From contig NZ_DS981451.1 of assembly GCF_000154845.1 (NCBI RefSeq), forward strand, positions 1 to 33,687: a stretch of DNA of 33,687 bases. The letters run 5' to 3'. Positions 25,925 to 33,687 of this stretch are shown here, piece after piece. The notes under the pieces were generated by a model. The model ran no database searches. It saw only the letters and a list, made by a program, of their open reading frames with translations, and was not told where the DNA came from. How positions within the stretch are numbered: the stretch's first letter is position 1; each line of letters starts with the position of its first letter. The translations under genes and the position numbers were made by a program. This DNA comes from Phocaeicola coprocola DSM 17136. GTDB taxonomy: Bacteria > Bacteroidota > Bacteroidia > Bacteroidales > Bacteroidaceae.

Positions 25925-28126
25925 TTACTTCTTGTCTGTCATCTGGTAAACCAGTGTACCACCTTTCACGATGTCAGCGTGCGAAATGAAGTTCTTGGTG
26001 TACGGTTCACCGTTCAGGGTAATGCTCTTTACATACTTATTGGCTTCAGAAAGTCCTTCTGCTTTAATGGTAAAGGTCTTTCCGTCTGCCAGGTGAAGTA
26101 CGAATTCCGGCAACTGAGGTGCGCCAAACACATATTCGCCGCTTACCGGATTGACAGGATAGAATCCCATGGCGGAGAACATATACCAGGCTGACATTTG
26201 TCCGCAGTCGTCGTTTCCGCATAATCCGTTTGGTTTGGGTGAATATTGGGTATCGAAGATTTCACGTATCAGTTCCTGTGTACGTTCAGGACGTCCGGCA
26301 AGGGCATACAGATAAGTCACATGATGGCTTGGTTCATTTCCGTGTGCGTATTGTCCGATCAGTCCGGTCACATCAGCCTGAGTAGTTTCCAGTTTCAGTG
26401 TGAACAGTGAATCCAGTTTGTTGAGGAAAGGTTCTTCTCCACCGAACAAGGCTATTAATCCCGGAACATCGTGCTGTACATGCCAAGTGTATTGCCATGC
26501 ATTTCCTTCCGTATAGTCACCGCCTACGCTTTCGGCATGTCCGATTTGGCTAGGGTTGAATGGACTTTTCCATGTGCCGTCCGATTTTTTAGGACGCATG
26601 AACTGTGTGCTGCTGTCGAACAGGTTCTTGTAGAAGTCGGCACGTCGTGCGAAGTATGCGGCATCTTCTGTCTTTCCCATGCGTTTAGCCATGTCGGCAG
26701 CTGCATAGTCGTCGTACACACTTTCCAGTGTAGATGAAACAGATTCAGCTTCGGTCAGGTCGGTCGGGAAATAACCATATTTCATATAGTTCTCCCAGTT
26801 AGACTTTAACGGGTGTGATACGGTCTGAGTCTGTTTGATGGCGTTGAACGCACGTTCTGCATCGAATCCGCGGAACCCTTTGGCATAGGCTTCTGCAACG
26901 ACAGAAACTCCATGATTGGCTACCATACAGAAGTTCTCCTTGCCCCACAGTCCCCATATCGGAAGATATCCCTGTACTTCGGCCTGGTCTACCAGTGAGT
27001 TGATAAATCCGTCTACACGCTCGGGAACCATCAGGGTATAGAACGGATGAGCGGCGCGGTAAGTGTCCCACAAGGAGAAGGTAGAATAGAATTTACCTCC
27101 TGTAGCGTTTACTACAGAGTCGGCAGCATTACGATAGCGTCCGTCAACGTCTGATATTTCGTTGGGCTGGATCAGCGCATGATAGAAGCTGGTGTAGAAG
27201 TTTGTCTTTTCTTCGTCTGTACCTTCTACTTCGATGCGGCTCAAGTAGCTGTTCCAGTCGGCTTTGGCGGCAGTCCGTATTCCTTCGAAGTCCCATCCCG
27301 GAACTTCGGCTGCCATATTGGCCTTAGCTCCTTCTACTCCGGTGGTGGAGAGAGCAACTTTCATCAGTACTTCTTCACCCGGCTGGATATTGAAACTTGC
27401 TACAAGGCGTTTGCCTTTTTCTGTTTCTGCCATAGGAAGTTCAAAATGGTCGATGACCGGACGGCTGAACTGCATGACGAAATAATAATCCTGGTCAACC
27501 CAGACTTTGTTGTTGACATGTCCGGTAAGCGTACTGTCGTTTTCCCAGTTTACCTCGCAGCTGTTTACCTGCGAATGATATTGTTTTTCGTTCCATGCCG
27601 GTCCGTGCTGCAAGTCGATCAGGATGGAAGCAGAGTCGGCCTGTTCGTAAGTGTATCGGTGCAATGCTGCATGGGTAGTGGCTGTCAGTTCTGCTTTTAC
27701 CTTTGCCTGGTCGAGTGTGACAGTATAATATCCCGGAGTGGCATTTTCTGAGGTTTTACTGAAACTGCTACGGTAAGCATCCCATGTGCGGTGGCGTTCA
27801 CCAGTGAAAGGCATTACGAGGATATCTCCCAAATCCATACATCCGGTTCCATTCAGATGAGTTTGTGTGAACCCCCAGATAATGGAGTCGGCATACATGT
27901 ATTCGGAGCAATATCTCCATCCCACAGCTCCTGTTACAGGACTGGTCTGTATCATACCGAAAGGACGGCAGGCTCCCGGAAAGGTATGTCCGTTGTCGGC
28001 TGCTCCGATGAAAGGATCAACGTATTGTGTATAATCTGTCTGTGGAGTATCTTGCTTGGCTGTACTGCAACTGTAAAACGCGCTTCCCAGTGCAAGAGTA
28101 TAGAGAAATACAGAAAGTTTTTTCAT
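25925..28126 (-). CDS. GH92 alpha-mannosidase lipoprotein (copy 5)
   Basis: This 733-residue protein has a lipobox ending in Cys20 (ALGSAFYSC). GH92 features are TQYVDPFIGAADNGHTFPG, YSTFSLWDTYRAAHP, YTEGNAWQYTWHVQHD with acid Glu540, QYAHGNEPSHH and CGNDDCGQMSAWY with Asp640 as the base position. The GNDDCGQ motif differs by one residue from the GNEDCGQ of copies 3 and 4. It is 10 kb away from the other GH92 genes but 125 bp downstream of manA on the same strand. That links mannose release with mannose-6-phosphate use. The gap contains a structured element rather than an obvious promoter. Confidence 0.95.
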   Translation of the reverse strand: MKKLSVFLYTLALGSAFYSCSTAKQDTPQTDYTQYVDPFIGAADNGHTFPGACRPFGMIQTSPVTGAVGWRYCSEYMYADSIIWGFTQTHLNGTGCMDLGDILVMPFTGERHRTWDAYRSSFSKTSENATPGYYTVTLDQAKVKAELTATTHAALHRYTYEQADSASILIDLQHGPAWNEKQYHSQVNSCEVNWENDSTLTGHVNNKVWVDQDYYFVMQFSRPVIDHFELPMAETEKGKRLVASFNIQPGEEVLMKVALSTTGVEGAKANMAAEVPGWDFEGIRTAAKADWNSYLSRIEVEGTDEEKTNFYTSFYHALIQPNEISDVDGRYRNAADSVVNATGGKFYSTFSLWDTYRAAHPFYTLMVPERVDGFINSLVDQAEVQGYLPIWGLWGKENFCMVANHGVSVVAEAYAKGFRGFDAERAFNAIKQTQTVSHPLKSNWENYMKYGYFPTDLTEAESVSSTLESVYDDYAAADMAKRMGKTEDAAYFARRADFYKNLFDSSTQFMRPKKSDGTWKSPFNPSQIGHAESVGGDYTEGNAWQYTWHVQHDVPGLIALFGGEEPFLNKLDSLFTLKLETTQADVTGLIGQYAHGNEPSHHVTYLYALAGRPERTQELIREIFDTQYSPKPNGLCGNDDCGQMSAWYMFSAMGFYPVNPVSGEYVFGAPQLPEFVLHLADGKTFTIKAEGLSEANKYVKSITLNGEPYTKNFISHADIVKGGTLVYQMTDKK

Positions 28127-28160
28127 GAATCAGGTTAATAAAGTGTGGATAACAGAATGA

Positions 28161-28219
28161 ATTACCATAGAGCTTGCAGCATATGTGGACGACTTCCTTT
28201 CTGCAATCCCTATGGTAAT
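28161..28219. other. Structured element between manA and GH92 copy 5
   Basis: Three nested pairings are seen: ATTACCATAG with CTATGGTAAT (28161-28170, 28210-28219), TTGCAG with CTGCAA (28174-28179, 28201-28206), and a small GGA/TCC pair in the loop. Symmetric 3-nt internal loops separate the first two helices. No U-run follows on either strand, so it does not look like an ordinary terminator. It would form in the 5' leader of GH92 copy 5 or in the manA-GH92 message. Confidence 0.6.
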
Positions 28220-28251
28220 CGTTGTTTAATTATAGTGCCGTAAGCGGCATG

Positions 28252-29223
28252 TTATACGTAAGTTTCGAGGAATTTTACATGTCCTTCCGGAACTACATCC
28301 AATGTTTTGGTTGTAGCTGGGAACAATACAGATTCTCCAGCCTGCAAGCTTACTGTATTGCCTTCATCGTCGGTTACGGTACAAGCGCCTTCCATGCATA
28401 TATAGATAACGAATGAATCCAGTTCTGTATAGTCCATGCTCATTTTTTCAGTCAAGTCGTATACTGAAGTTGTGAAATAAGGACATGAAACCAGTTCTAC
28501 CGGTTCGTTCTGCTTAGGAGTGTAATGTGTACGGTAATCTTCGGATACAGTATAATCGATTGCATCTTTTGACAGTTCGGTATGCAGTTCGCGGGTATTT
28601 CCGTTCTTGTCTTTACGGTTGAAGTCATAGATACGGTACGTGATGTTCGAAGTCTGCTGGATTTCTGCGATGAAACAGCCTGCTCCGATACTGTGAATAC
28701 GTCCTGCCGGCAAGAAGAATACATCGCCCGGTTGTACGGCATAGTCTGAAAGGGCATCACAGATTGTGTTGTCGGCTATCATTGCCGCATACTGGTCGGG
28801 AGTGATTTGCTGGCTCAGACCAGAGCGCAAGTGAGCTTTTCCGCCATCGTTTCCTATCACATACCACATTTCTGTTTTTCCCATTGAATTGTGGCGTTTC
28901 ATAGCCAGCTCGTCATCAGGATGAACTTGAATAGACAGATCCTGCTGTGCATCAATAAATTTGATTAACAGAGGGAATTTTCCATTGAAGCGTTTGTAAT
29001 TGCTTTCACCTACCAGTGCACCTTTGTATTCGCTTACCATTTGTGTAAGGTTCTTACCTGCATCGGCTCCATCGGCAACAACTGATTCGTCGCCCGGTAC
29101 ATCTGATATTTCCCAACTTTCACCTACTTGTGCCTGCTGGCAGTCTAAGTGTTTGAACGGGATAATTTTTTCTCCTCCCCAAATAGTGGATTTTAAGATC
29201 GGTTTAAATTTTAAAGGGTACAT
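28252..29223 (-). CDS. manA: Mannose-6-phosphate isomerase, type I
   Basis: Cytoplasmic zinc enzyme that interconverts mannose-6-phosphate and fructose-6-phosphate. The 323-residue length is that of the short bacterial class. Zinc ligands are visible as QVHPDD (Gln99, His101), EMWYV (Glu118) and PAGRIHSIGAG (His177); Arg197 in NITYRIYDFNR is the usual active-site arginine. The N-terminal FKPILKSTIWGG is typical. It lies upstream of GH92 copy 5 on the same strand, so mannose freed by the mannosidases can enter glycolysis. A -7 box lies 25 bp before the ATG. Confidence 0.94.
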   Translation of the reverse strand: MYPLKFKPILKSTIWGGEKIIPFKHLDCQQAQVGESWEISDVPGDESVVADGADAGKNLTQMVSEYKGALVGESNYKRFNGKFPLLIKFIDAQQDLSIQVHPDDELAMKRHNSMGKTEMWYVIGNDGGKAHLRSGLSQQITPDQYAAMIADNTICDALSDYAVQPGDVFFLPAGRIHSIGAGCFIAEIQQTSNITYRIYDFNRKDKNGNTRELHTELSKDAIDYTVSEDYRTHYTPKQNEPVELVSCPYFTTSVYDLTEKMSMDYTELDSFVIYICMEGACTVTDDEGNTVSLQAGESVLFPATTKTLDVVPEGHVKFLETYV

Positions 29224-29247
29224 AAGTGTTATAATTAGGTTTGTTTA

Positions 29248-29255
29248 CAAAAGTA
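29248..29255 (-). promoter_or_regulatory. Candidate -7 box of manA
   Basis: CAAAAGTA reads TACTTTTG on the minus strand, an exact TAnnTTTG match, with a start near 29241 and an 18-nt leader. No TTTG -33 box is seen at normal spacing. Confidence 0.4.
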
Positions 29256-29318
29256 ATTATTTTAGCCGAAAAAGTAGGTGAAGCGGGTAAAAAAAGAGGA
29301 AATATAAGGAGATAAAAC

Positions 29319-29361
29319 AAAACAGACTGAACATATATTGTCTGTATGTTCAGTCTGTTTT
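29319..29361 (-). terminator. Intrinsic terminator of the outer-membrane barrel/lipoprotein operon
   Basis: AAAACAGACTGAACATA (29319-29335) pairs perfectly with TATGTTCAGTCTGTTTT (29345-29361), a 17-bp stem with a 9-nt loop. On the minus strand TTTTGTTTTATC overlaps and follows the stem. It lies just downstream of the stop at 29379. Confidence 0.85.
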
Positions 29362-29378
29362 TGTTTTTGATAACCTGA

Positions 29379-30809
29379 TCAGATTTTTTTACCGAAGGTA
29401 ACGTTGAATCCTACACTGACATTTGTATTCAGTTTGCCTACCGGTATGTACTGTGGAGTTACTTTTGTCATCAGGTGGTCCATTCCGACAAAGAAATTGA
29501 AACCACATGGGTGGAAGTTCAAGATCCATCCGAATGAGGAATCAAAGGATGATATTCCATAATTGACACCTGCGTCAAACCATTTGACCGGAGTTACATT
29601 GGCTGAAATGCGTCCTTCACTCCAACTGTACTTGCCATTGATGCGTGTGGAAGACAGAAAACCGAAATGCAATTTGTCGTATAGCGGGAATACGTAGTCA
29701 GCACCTATATTCAATGTCGCTCCTAAGGCTCTTGTAGAGCTGCTTCCGGTTTCCGTACGATGGAAACTTGCATAGTTTTCGATATCATTGCCCAGATCCT
29801 CCAGTTGGTCTTCCAGTGGTTTGTCGCCGTCTGCGTCATCAGATTCCATTGCTATGTTCTGGAATCCGTTGAATTCCCAGGGAGTGTTACTTGTCTTTGC
29901 TTTGATGGTATTGCTCCATGAAATAAATCCCAAATCAAGAATTGCGGCAGACAATGTTAAATCTTCACGAAGCTTATAAGTGGCTCCCAAGTCGATAGCC
30001 ATACCGAATCCGGAAAGACCGGGACTGTCCAGATCGATGTTATCCCAGTCAACCAGATCTCTTTCTGATGGATTTTTTATTTCTTTTCCACTTTCTTCTT
30101 TGGTCGGAATGGTCAAGCCTTTTACAGAAGTATTCATTTCTCCGTTTGCCTGAACCATCCACTTGTCTTCTGCCATCTGGACTTTCATATCCGTCATCTT
30201 GATGTTGACATTTCCCAGTCCAAGCAAGAATTTTAATTTACCGCCGACGTTTAGTTTATCATTGATTTGACGAGAGTGTCCCAGGGCTATTTCAGCGTAG
30301 TTATTCGATGAAATGCCTAAATCATCCATTTCGTATACAGAATTGCTGCTGTTCATTCCCAGTTTCATGAACTCAAATAATCCGCGCGGTAAGTTGAGGC
30401 TGGTGGTAGAACGCATGTTTACATCAATTGTATTGAATCCGCCCCAAGCACGAAATCCGGCAGAAAGCAATGTCATGTTCAGATTTACGTTGATGCGGTT
30501 ATTGTCTTTCAATTTACTCAAAAAATCGTCGTTGCTGATGCTGCTGTTCATGAAGGTTGTGAGCTTATCATTTCCGTATGGATAGATGAAAGTATTTAAA
30601 CCTACATTCGACTGAGCACCAACGTTGATATTTCCTATACCCGGAACAGCTATGTAATTTCGCTCGGGTGAAAAAGCTGGGTTCATCAGGTGACGGTATG
30701 TGTATCCTTCGAGAAAATAGCCGGAACGTAAGGATTGTGCAGAAGAAACTGTACAAAGACATACAAAGGCAATAGTAACAAGAATGTGGTATATGTTATT
30801 TCTTTTCAT
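29379..30809 (-). CDS. Outer-membrane beta-barrel protein (DUF5723-like)
   Basis: This 476-residue protein has a Sec signal peptide (MKRNNIYHILVTIAFVCLCTVSSAQ). The start is ATG 30809, because the open frame begins only with a TTG further up. The mature protein is rich in alternating short beta strands and ends in VSVGFNVTFGKKI, typical of an outer-membrane barrel. The early motif LEGYTYRHLMNPAFSPERNYIAVPGIG is typical of PorP/DUF5723-like proteins with an NPA motif, many of which belong to Bacteroidetes surface systems. Function is not known. It is 30 bp after the lipoprotein gene at 30840, so the two form an operon. Confidence 0.8.
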   Translation of the reverse strand: MKRNNIYHILVTIAFVCLCTVSSAQSLRSGYFLEGYTYRHLMNPAFSPERNYIAVPGIGNINVGAQSNVGLNTFIYPYGNDKLTTFMNSSISNDDFLSKLKDNNRINVNLNMTLLSAGFRAWGGFNTIDVNMRSTTSLNLPRGLFEFMKLGMNSSNSVYEMDDLGISSNNYAEIALGHSRQINDKLNVGGKLKFLLGLGNVNIKMTDMKVQMAEDKWMVQANGEMNTSVKGLTIPTKEESGKEIKNPSERDLVDWDNIDLDSPGLSGFGMAIDLGATYKLREDLTLSAAILDLGFISWSNTIKAKTSNTPWEFNGFQNIAMESDDADGDKPLEDQLEDLGNDIENYASFHRTETGSSSTRALGATLNIGADYVFPLYDKLHFGFLSSTRINGKYSWSEGRISANVTPVKWFDAGVNYGISSFDSSFGWILNFHPCGFNFFVGMDHLMTKVTPQYIPVGKLNTNVSVGFNVTFGKKI

Positions 30810-30839
30810 ATAATTCAATAATTGTTGGTAAGGGATTGA

Positions 30840-32552
30840 TTAATTCATATCGACAGTAACACCGCCTTTTATTTTTATAGTCATGTTTTCAAGACGCAAG
30901 GACTGATTCTTGTTTAATACTTTGCCGCTTGTTTCAGCTGATGGAGTAGCCGAGACTTCGTATTTCAGACCGTCCAGTTCCTTGAATGCATTGGCATCTG
31001 TCGATTTCAATGTTATTTGGAGTGCTGTAACTTTTGCATTTTCCATGGTTCCTGCTGCTATCTGGCTGGAAACTTCTGTTGAAATGTTATTCAGTACAGC
31101 TCCATTCTTGTCTATTGCCTTTACGTCCATGTTCATAGTCAAAGGGATAGTATTCTTTGCGTCCATTGTAACTACCAGTTCTTTTACAAACAGATCTTTC
31201 ACATCTTTATTCCAATCGTCTATAACGTCGCTGTAAACGATGTTGGTTCCTTCATTGAACTGCAATGGCGCATTAATCTCGTAATCGGCCTTGACATTGT
31301 ATGTCGTTCCTAAAATAATCGAACATTCACGGTCGGACGCTTTTGCTTCTATGCTTTCCATACGGATTTCGTCTGGAATGGTTTCGATTAAAGCGTTCAG
31401 GTTCTCAACAGTAACGCTGGCATCAGCTCCTTCTACTTGACTGTCGAGTCTGTGCAGGCAGATTATATAATCATTTGCATGATTGCCGGGAATGGTAATC
31501 AGGTTGGGTGACTGTCCGACAGGAACAGATGCAATAACCTTTCCATCTTTGTATGATTTCAGTGTACCGCTGAAATTAACTTCGATAGGAGAGGTGTTGC
31601 TGACTGTCAGATATATTTTAGGATCGGTCATATCTATTCTTACCTGTTCGTCTTGAAGGAAGTCCGGCAAGTTGTTTATCGCAATGGGGTCGATAGATAC
31701 ATTGATTTCCGGATTAACCTTGGCAGTAACTTGAGTCAGCTGGATTTCATCGATTCTAAATTCCGTATCCATAATCATCTGGATGGCGCTGCCTCCTTCT
31801 GTTGTACTGGTTCCGCTTATCTTTATATCATCTGCGATGACCAGATGTCCGGGAGCTACAAGACCTTTACCATCTCCCATTGCTTCAAAATCAATATGTG
31901 TAATATTGATTGGAATATAAAGAGGTGATGTACTGGATACGTTTATATCTTGTTTAAAAATCAAATTACTTCCTTCTATATCAACTCGCTGGTCTGTTGT
32001 ACTGATTGTCATGTACTCAGGAAAATCTAGTTGGAATCCTTTCTTAAGTGTCAGCGAATTGTTTCCTTCTATATTCATGCGCAGTGAGGCAGGCATGATG
32101 ACATCCGAACTGTACAGTGCGGTAACATCGGTTGTTATATTTTTCTTGTCAATGCTGAAAGACGTTTTATCGCTTACTGTGGCTGTCAATGTTCCATCTA
32201 AAGATACTTCATAGTTTAATTCTGTCCGGGCAGACTGAAGTGCTATCTCGTTGGAGTTAATTGTAATGTCTTCGATAGTAACCTGAGTGTTGGAGCCTTC
32301 ACCTGACTGTATAAGGGCATAGTTGCCTGCTGCATCAGTTTTTACTGTGCTCTCTTCATCTAAGTCGAAAATCTTGTCTAATGTAATGTCTTTTGTATTG
32401 CTGGCTGGAATAGTTAAGTTATCACCTCCCACTGTTATTGTCATGTCGAGATCCTTACTTAAATCGTAATCACTATCTACGCATGATAGCATACAACTGG
32501 AAAGTAGTACAAGTGCGCAAGAAAATGTTTTGTTTGTCAGTTGCTTTTTCAT
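30840..32552 (-). CDS. Large surface lipoprotein, unknown function
   Basis: This 570-residue protein has a lipoprotein signal with probable Cys24 (LLSSCMLSC, then VDSDYDLSKD). The rest is rich in Thr, Ser, Ile and Asp and has repeated beta-sandwich-like segments (VTIEDITINSNEIALQSART, NLIFKQDINVSSTSPLYIPI). I do not recognise a named domain. It is the first gene of an operon with the outer-membrane barrel at 29379-30809, so the two products probably work together at the outer membrane. No clear promoter is seen in the upstream AT-rich gap. Confidence 0.75.
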   Translation of the reverse strand: MKKQLTNKTFSCALVLLSSCMLSCVDSDYDLSKDLDMTITVGGDNLTIPASNTKDITLDKIFDLDEESTVKTDAAGNYALIQSGEGSNTQVTIEDITINSNEIALQSARTELNYEVSLDGTLTATVSDKTSFSIDKKNITTDVTALYSSDVIMPASLRMNIEGNNSLTLKKGFQLDFPEYMTISTTDQRVDIEGSNLIFKQDINVSSTSPLYIPINITHIDFEAMGDGKGLVAPGHLVIADDIKISGTSTTEGGSAIQMIMDTEFRIDEIQLTQVTAKVNPEINVSIDPIAINNLPDFLQDEQVRIDMTDPKIYLTVSNTSPIEVNFSGTLKSYKDGKVIASVPVGQSPNLITIPGNHANDYIICLHRLDSQVEGADASVTVENLNALIETIPDEIRMESIEAKASDRECSIILGTTYNVKADYEINAPLQFNEGTNIVYSDVIDDWNKDVKDLFVKELVVTMDAKNTIPLTMNMDVKAIDKNGAVLNNISTEVSSQIAAGTMENAKVTALQITLKSTDANAFKELDGLKYEVSATPSAETSGKVLNKNQSLRLENMTIKIKGGVTVDMN

Positions 32553-32783
32553 GAAATAATTATAAAATTAATAAATAACAAAATAATTGCTTTCCGGTGT
32601 AAAAAGTTCAGCAATATACCTGTTTGCAGATTATTACTGATGATGCTTATGTGAAAAGGGCGACCCCTCTTGCTTTATTAAATTTAATGATAGAAACGTA
32701 AAAATGCTTACTATTGTTCATTCTTATTGTATCTACTGAAAAAAGTATTTTTTGTTAATGTTATTATTCTGCAATAGTTCGTT
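32553..32783. other. AT-rich intergenic gap
   Basis: No gene is visible in this stretch. It carries neither an exact TAnnTTTG box for the minus-strand operon nor a clear IS end. The IS4 boundary must lie near 32760-32790 if the element is complete on this side. Confidence 0.5.
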
Positions 32784-32813
32784 AAAAATTCGCCAAGCCT
32801 AAGCGGCTTTGGC
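32784..32813 (-). terminator. Hairpin at the end of the transposase frame
   Basis: On the minus strand GCCAAAGCC (32813-32805) pairs with GGCTTGGC (32799-32792) with one bulged A, and GAATTTTT follows (to 32784). It overlaps the transposase stop codon. Terminators at IS ends are common. Confidence 0.5.
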
Positions 32814-33687
32814 GGTAAATAAAATGAGTTCTTTGAAAAGTTTGTCAATTAATTGCGTGTTTGGCTCAATCCCAGACACGCAAATAAATCGTTCAAGCAT
32901 GTAAGCATTGTGTATGACTGACTTGCATGATGATATGGAATATTTTATTCCCATCTTCTTACAGGCAGCTTTGGCAAGGTTTATCGCTGCAAGTGACGCA
33001 TTGAAGTGAAATGCCAGTTTTCTGAAGTCGGTTGCCTGACAGTTCGTCATTCCGGCATGTTGCTTGGCATCGCGAAAGCAGAATTCGAGCTGGAAACGTG
33101 TCCTGTAGAAGTCTAAAACCTCCTTGGCATCCTGCATCTCGTCCGTGGAGAAATACAGCTGCCATTTGTCCGTTCTTCCATCCATAGGATACCATACAGC
33201 TAAGCTCACAAAACGTTTGAGTGCTTTGGAGTATGCTTTCAGTCCATAAAGTTTACCCTTGTTCACTTTATACTCGGTACATCTTGTGATGTCCAGATTT
33301 TCAAAATCAATCTTTCCGTCATACAATTTTGGACGTCCGCGTTTTCCTGTCCTATTTTCTAAGTGGGATAAAACAACACTGCATCATTTCTGAAGCGGCT
33401 TATAACGTGGAATCCGTTCTCACACAATGGTTTGATGAAAGTTGCCTTTGAAAAAACGCATCACATACGACAGTGCCTGAATACGTTTCAGATGTTCCTG
33501 TATGCTGATAAGGTAAGAACTGTACCAGTCTACATAATTCTTCCCGTAGCTTTACCACGTTGCGTTAGCGGGTGTCTGTACTTATCCCAAAATCATACAT
33601 TCCTGGTAGGCAGCCTGTAGGACTCCAATACCGGATACGTCCTGTCCACGTTTGTATTCACCGGTGCATCCGGACCAGAACTATCCA
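32799..33687 (-). pseudogene. IS4-family transposase remnant, frameshifted and cut by window end
   Basis: The intact C-terminal part (about 175 codons, 33326 to 32799) carries the exact YREK signature of IS4 transposases (Y-2-R-3-E-6-K in YRTRFQLEFCFRDAK), then HAGMTNCQATD. Upstream the coding continues in other frames: NRTGKRGRPKLYDG joins the C-terminal part, KATFIKPLCENGFHVISRF..NDAVLFYPT lies one frame away, and WYSSYLISIQEHLKRIQALSYV in another. At least three frame changes are needed (near 33355, near a run of six T at 33450-33456, and near 33530). The 5' end lies outside the window. Either the copy is dead or this edge has base errors. Confidence 0.85.

Overview
The window looks like a piece of a gut Bacteroidales genome (Bacteroides or Phocaeicola type). 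The evidence is a 23S-5S rRNA tail, several promoters with the Bacteroidetes -7 motif TAnnTTTG, many GH92 alpha-mannosidases, an ECF sigma/FecR anti-sigma pair, a tmRNA with a GNENYALAA tag, and a type I mannose-6-phosphate isomerase of the Bacteroides kind. It starts inside a 23S gene and ends inside an IS4-type transposase remnant. Both ends are repeat families, so it may be a whole draft contig.

Layout. 1-1351: 23S 3' part, 5S and terminator (+). 1364-1558: a C-terminal scrap of an amidohydrolase (NagA-like) with its own terminator (-). 1691-2335: MarC-family membrane protein (+). 2418-7131: a minus-strand unit of MFS transporter, GH130 mannosyl-GlcNAc phosphorylase and GH92. 7519-16096: GH92, GH92, FecR anti-sigma and GH92 on the minus strand, with the ECF sigma gene divergent (+). 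16300-17670: an aspartokinase-like protein with degenerate kinase motifs (-). 17941-24002: a leader ORF, a strong terminator-like hairpin, then a complete biotin operon bioB-A-F-G-C-D (+). 24153-24546: tmRNA (-). 24659-25813: lactonase-family lipoprotein (+). 25925-29223: GH92 and manA (-). 29379-32552: an outer-membrane beta-barrel protein and a lipoprotein (-). 32799-33687: IS4-family transposase remnant (-).

How the genes work together. Five GH92 exo-alpha-mannosidases (most with lipobox or signal peptide, so outside the cytoplasm) would strip mannose from N-glycans or mannans. The MFS carrier and GH130 phosphorylase would import and split the Man-beta-1,4-GlcNAc core. ManA would feed mannose-6-phosphate into glycolysis. 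The sigma/FecR pair probably senses a glycan signal, but no SusC/SusD transducer lies in the window. The biotin operon makes pimeloyl-ACP by the BioC route, uses BioG in place of BioH, and carries it through to biotin.

The parts that deserve most attention are: (1) the biotin leader, where a long ORF runs through an intrinsic-terminator hairpin and into bioB; (2) four 22-nt spaced repeats between bioF and bioG; (3) the divergent, split sigma/anti-sigma arrangement with no SusC; (4) the aspartokinase-like pseudoenzyme beside the biotin leader; and (5) an unexplained three-tier hairpin between manA and a GH92 gene.
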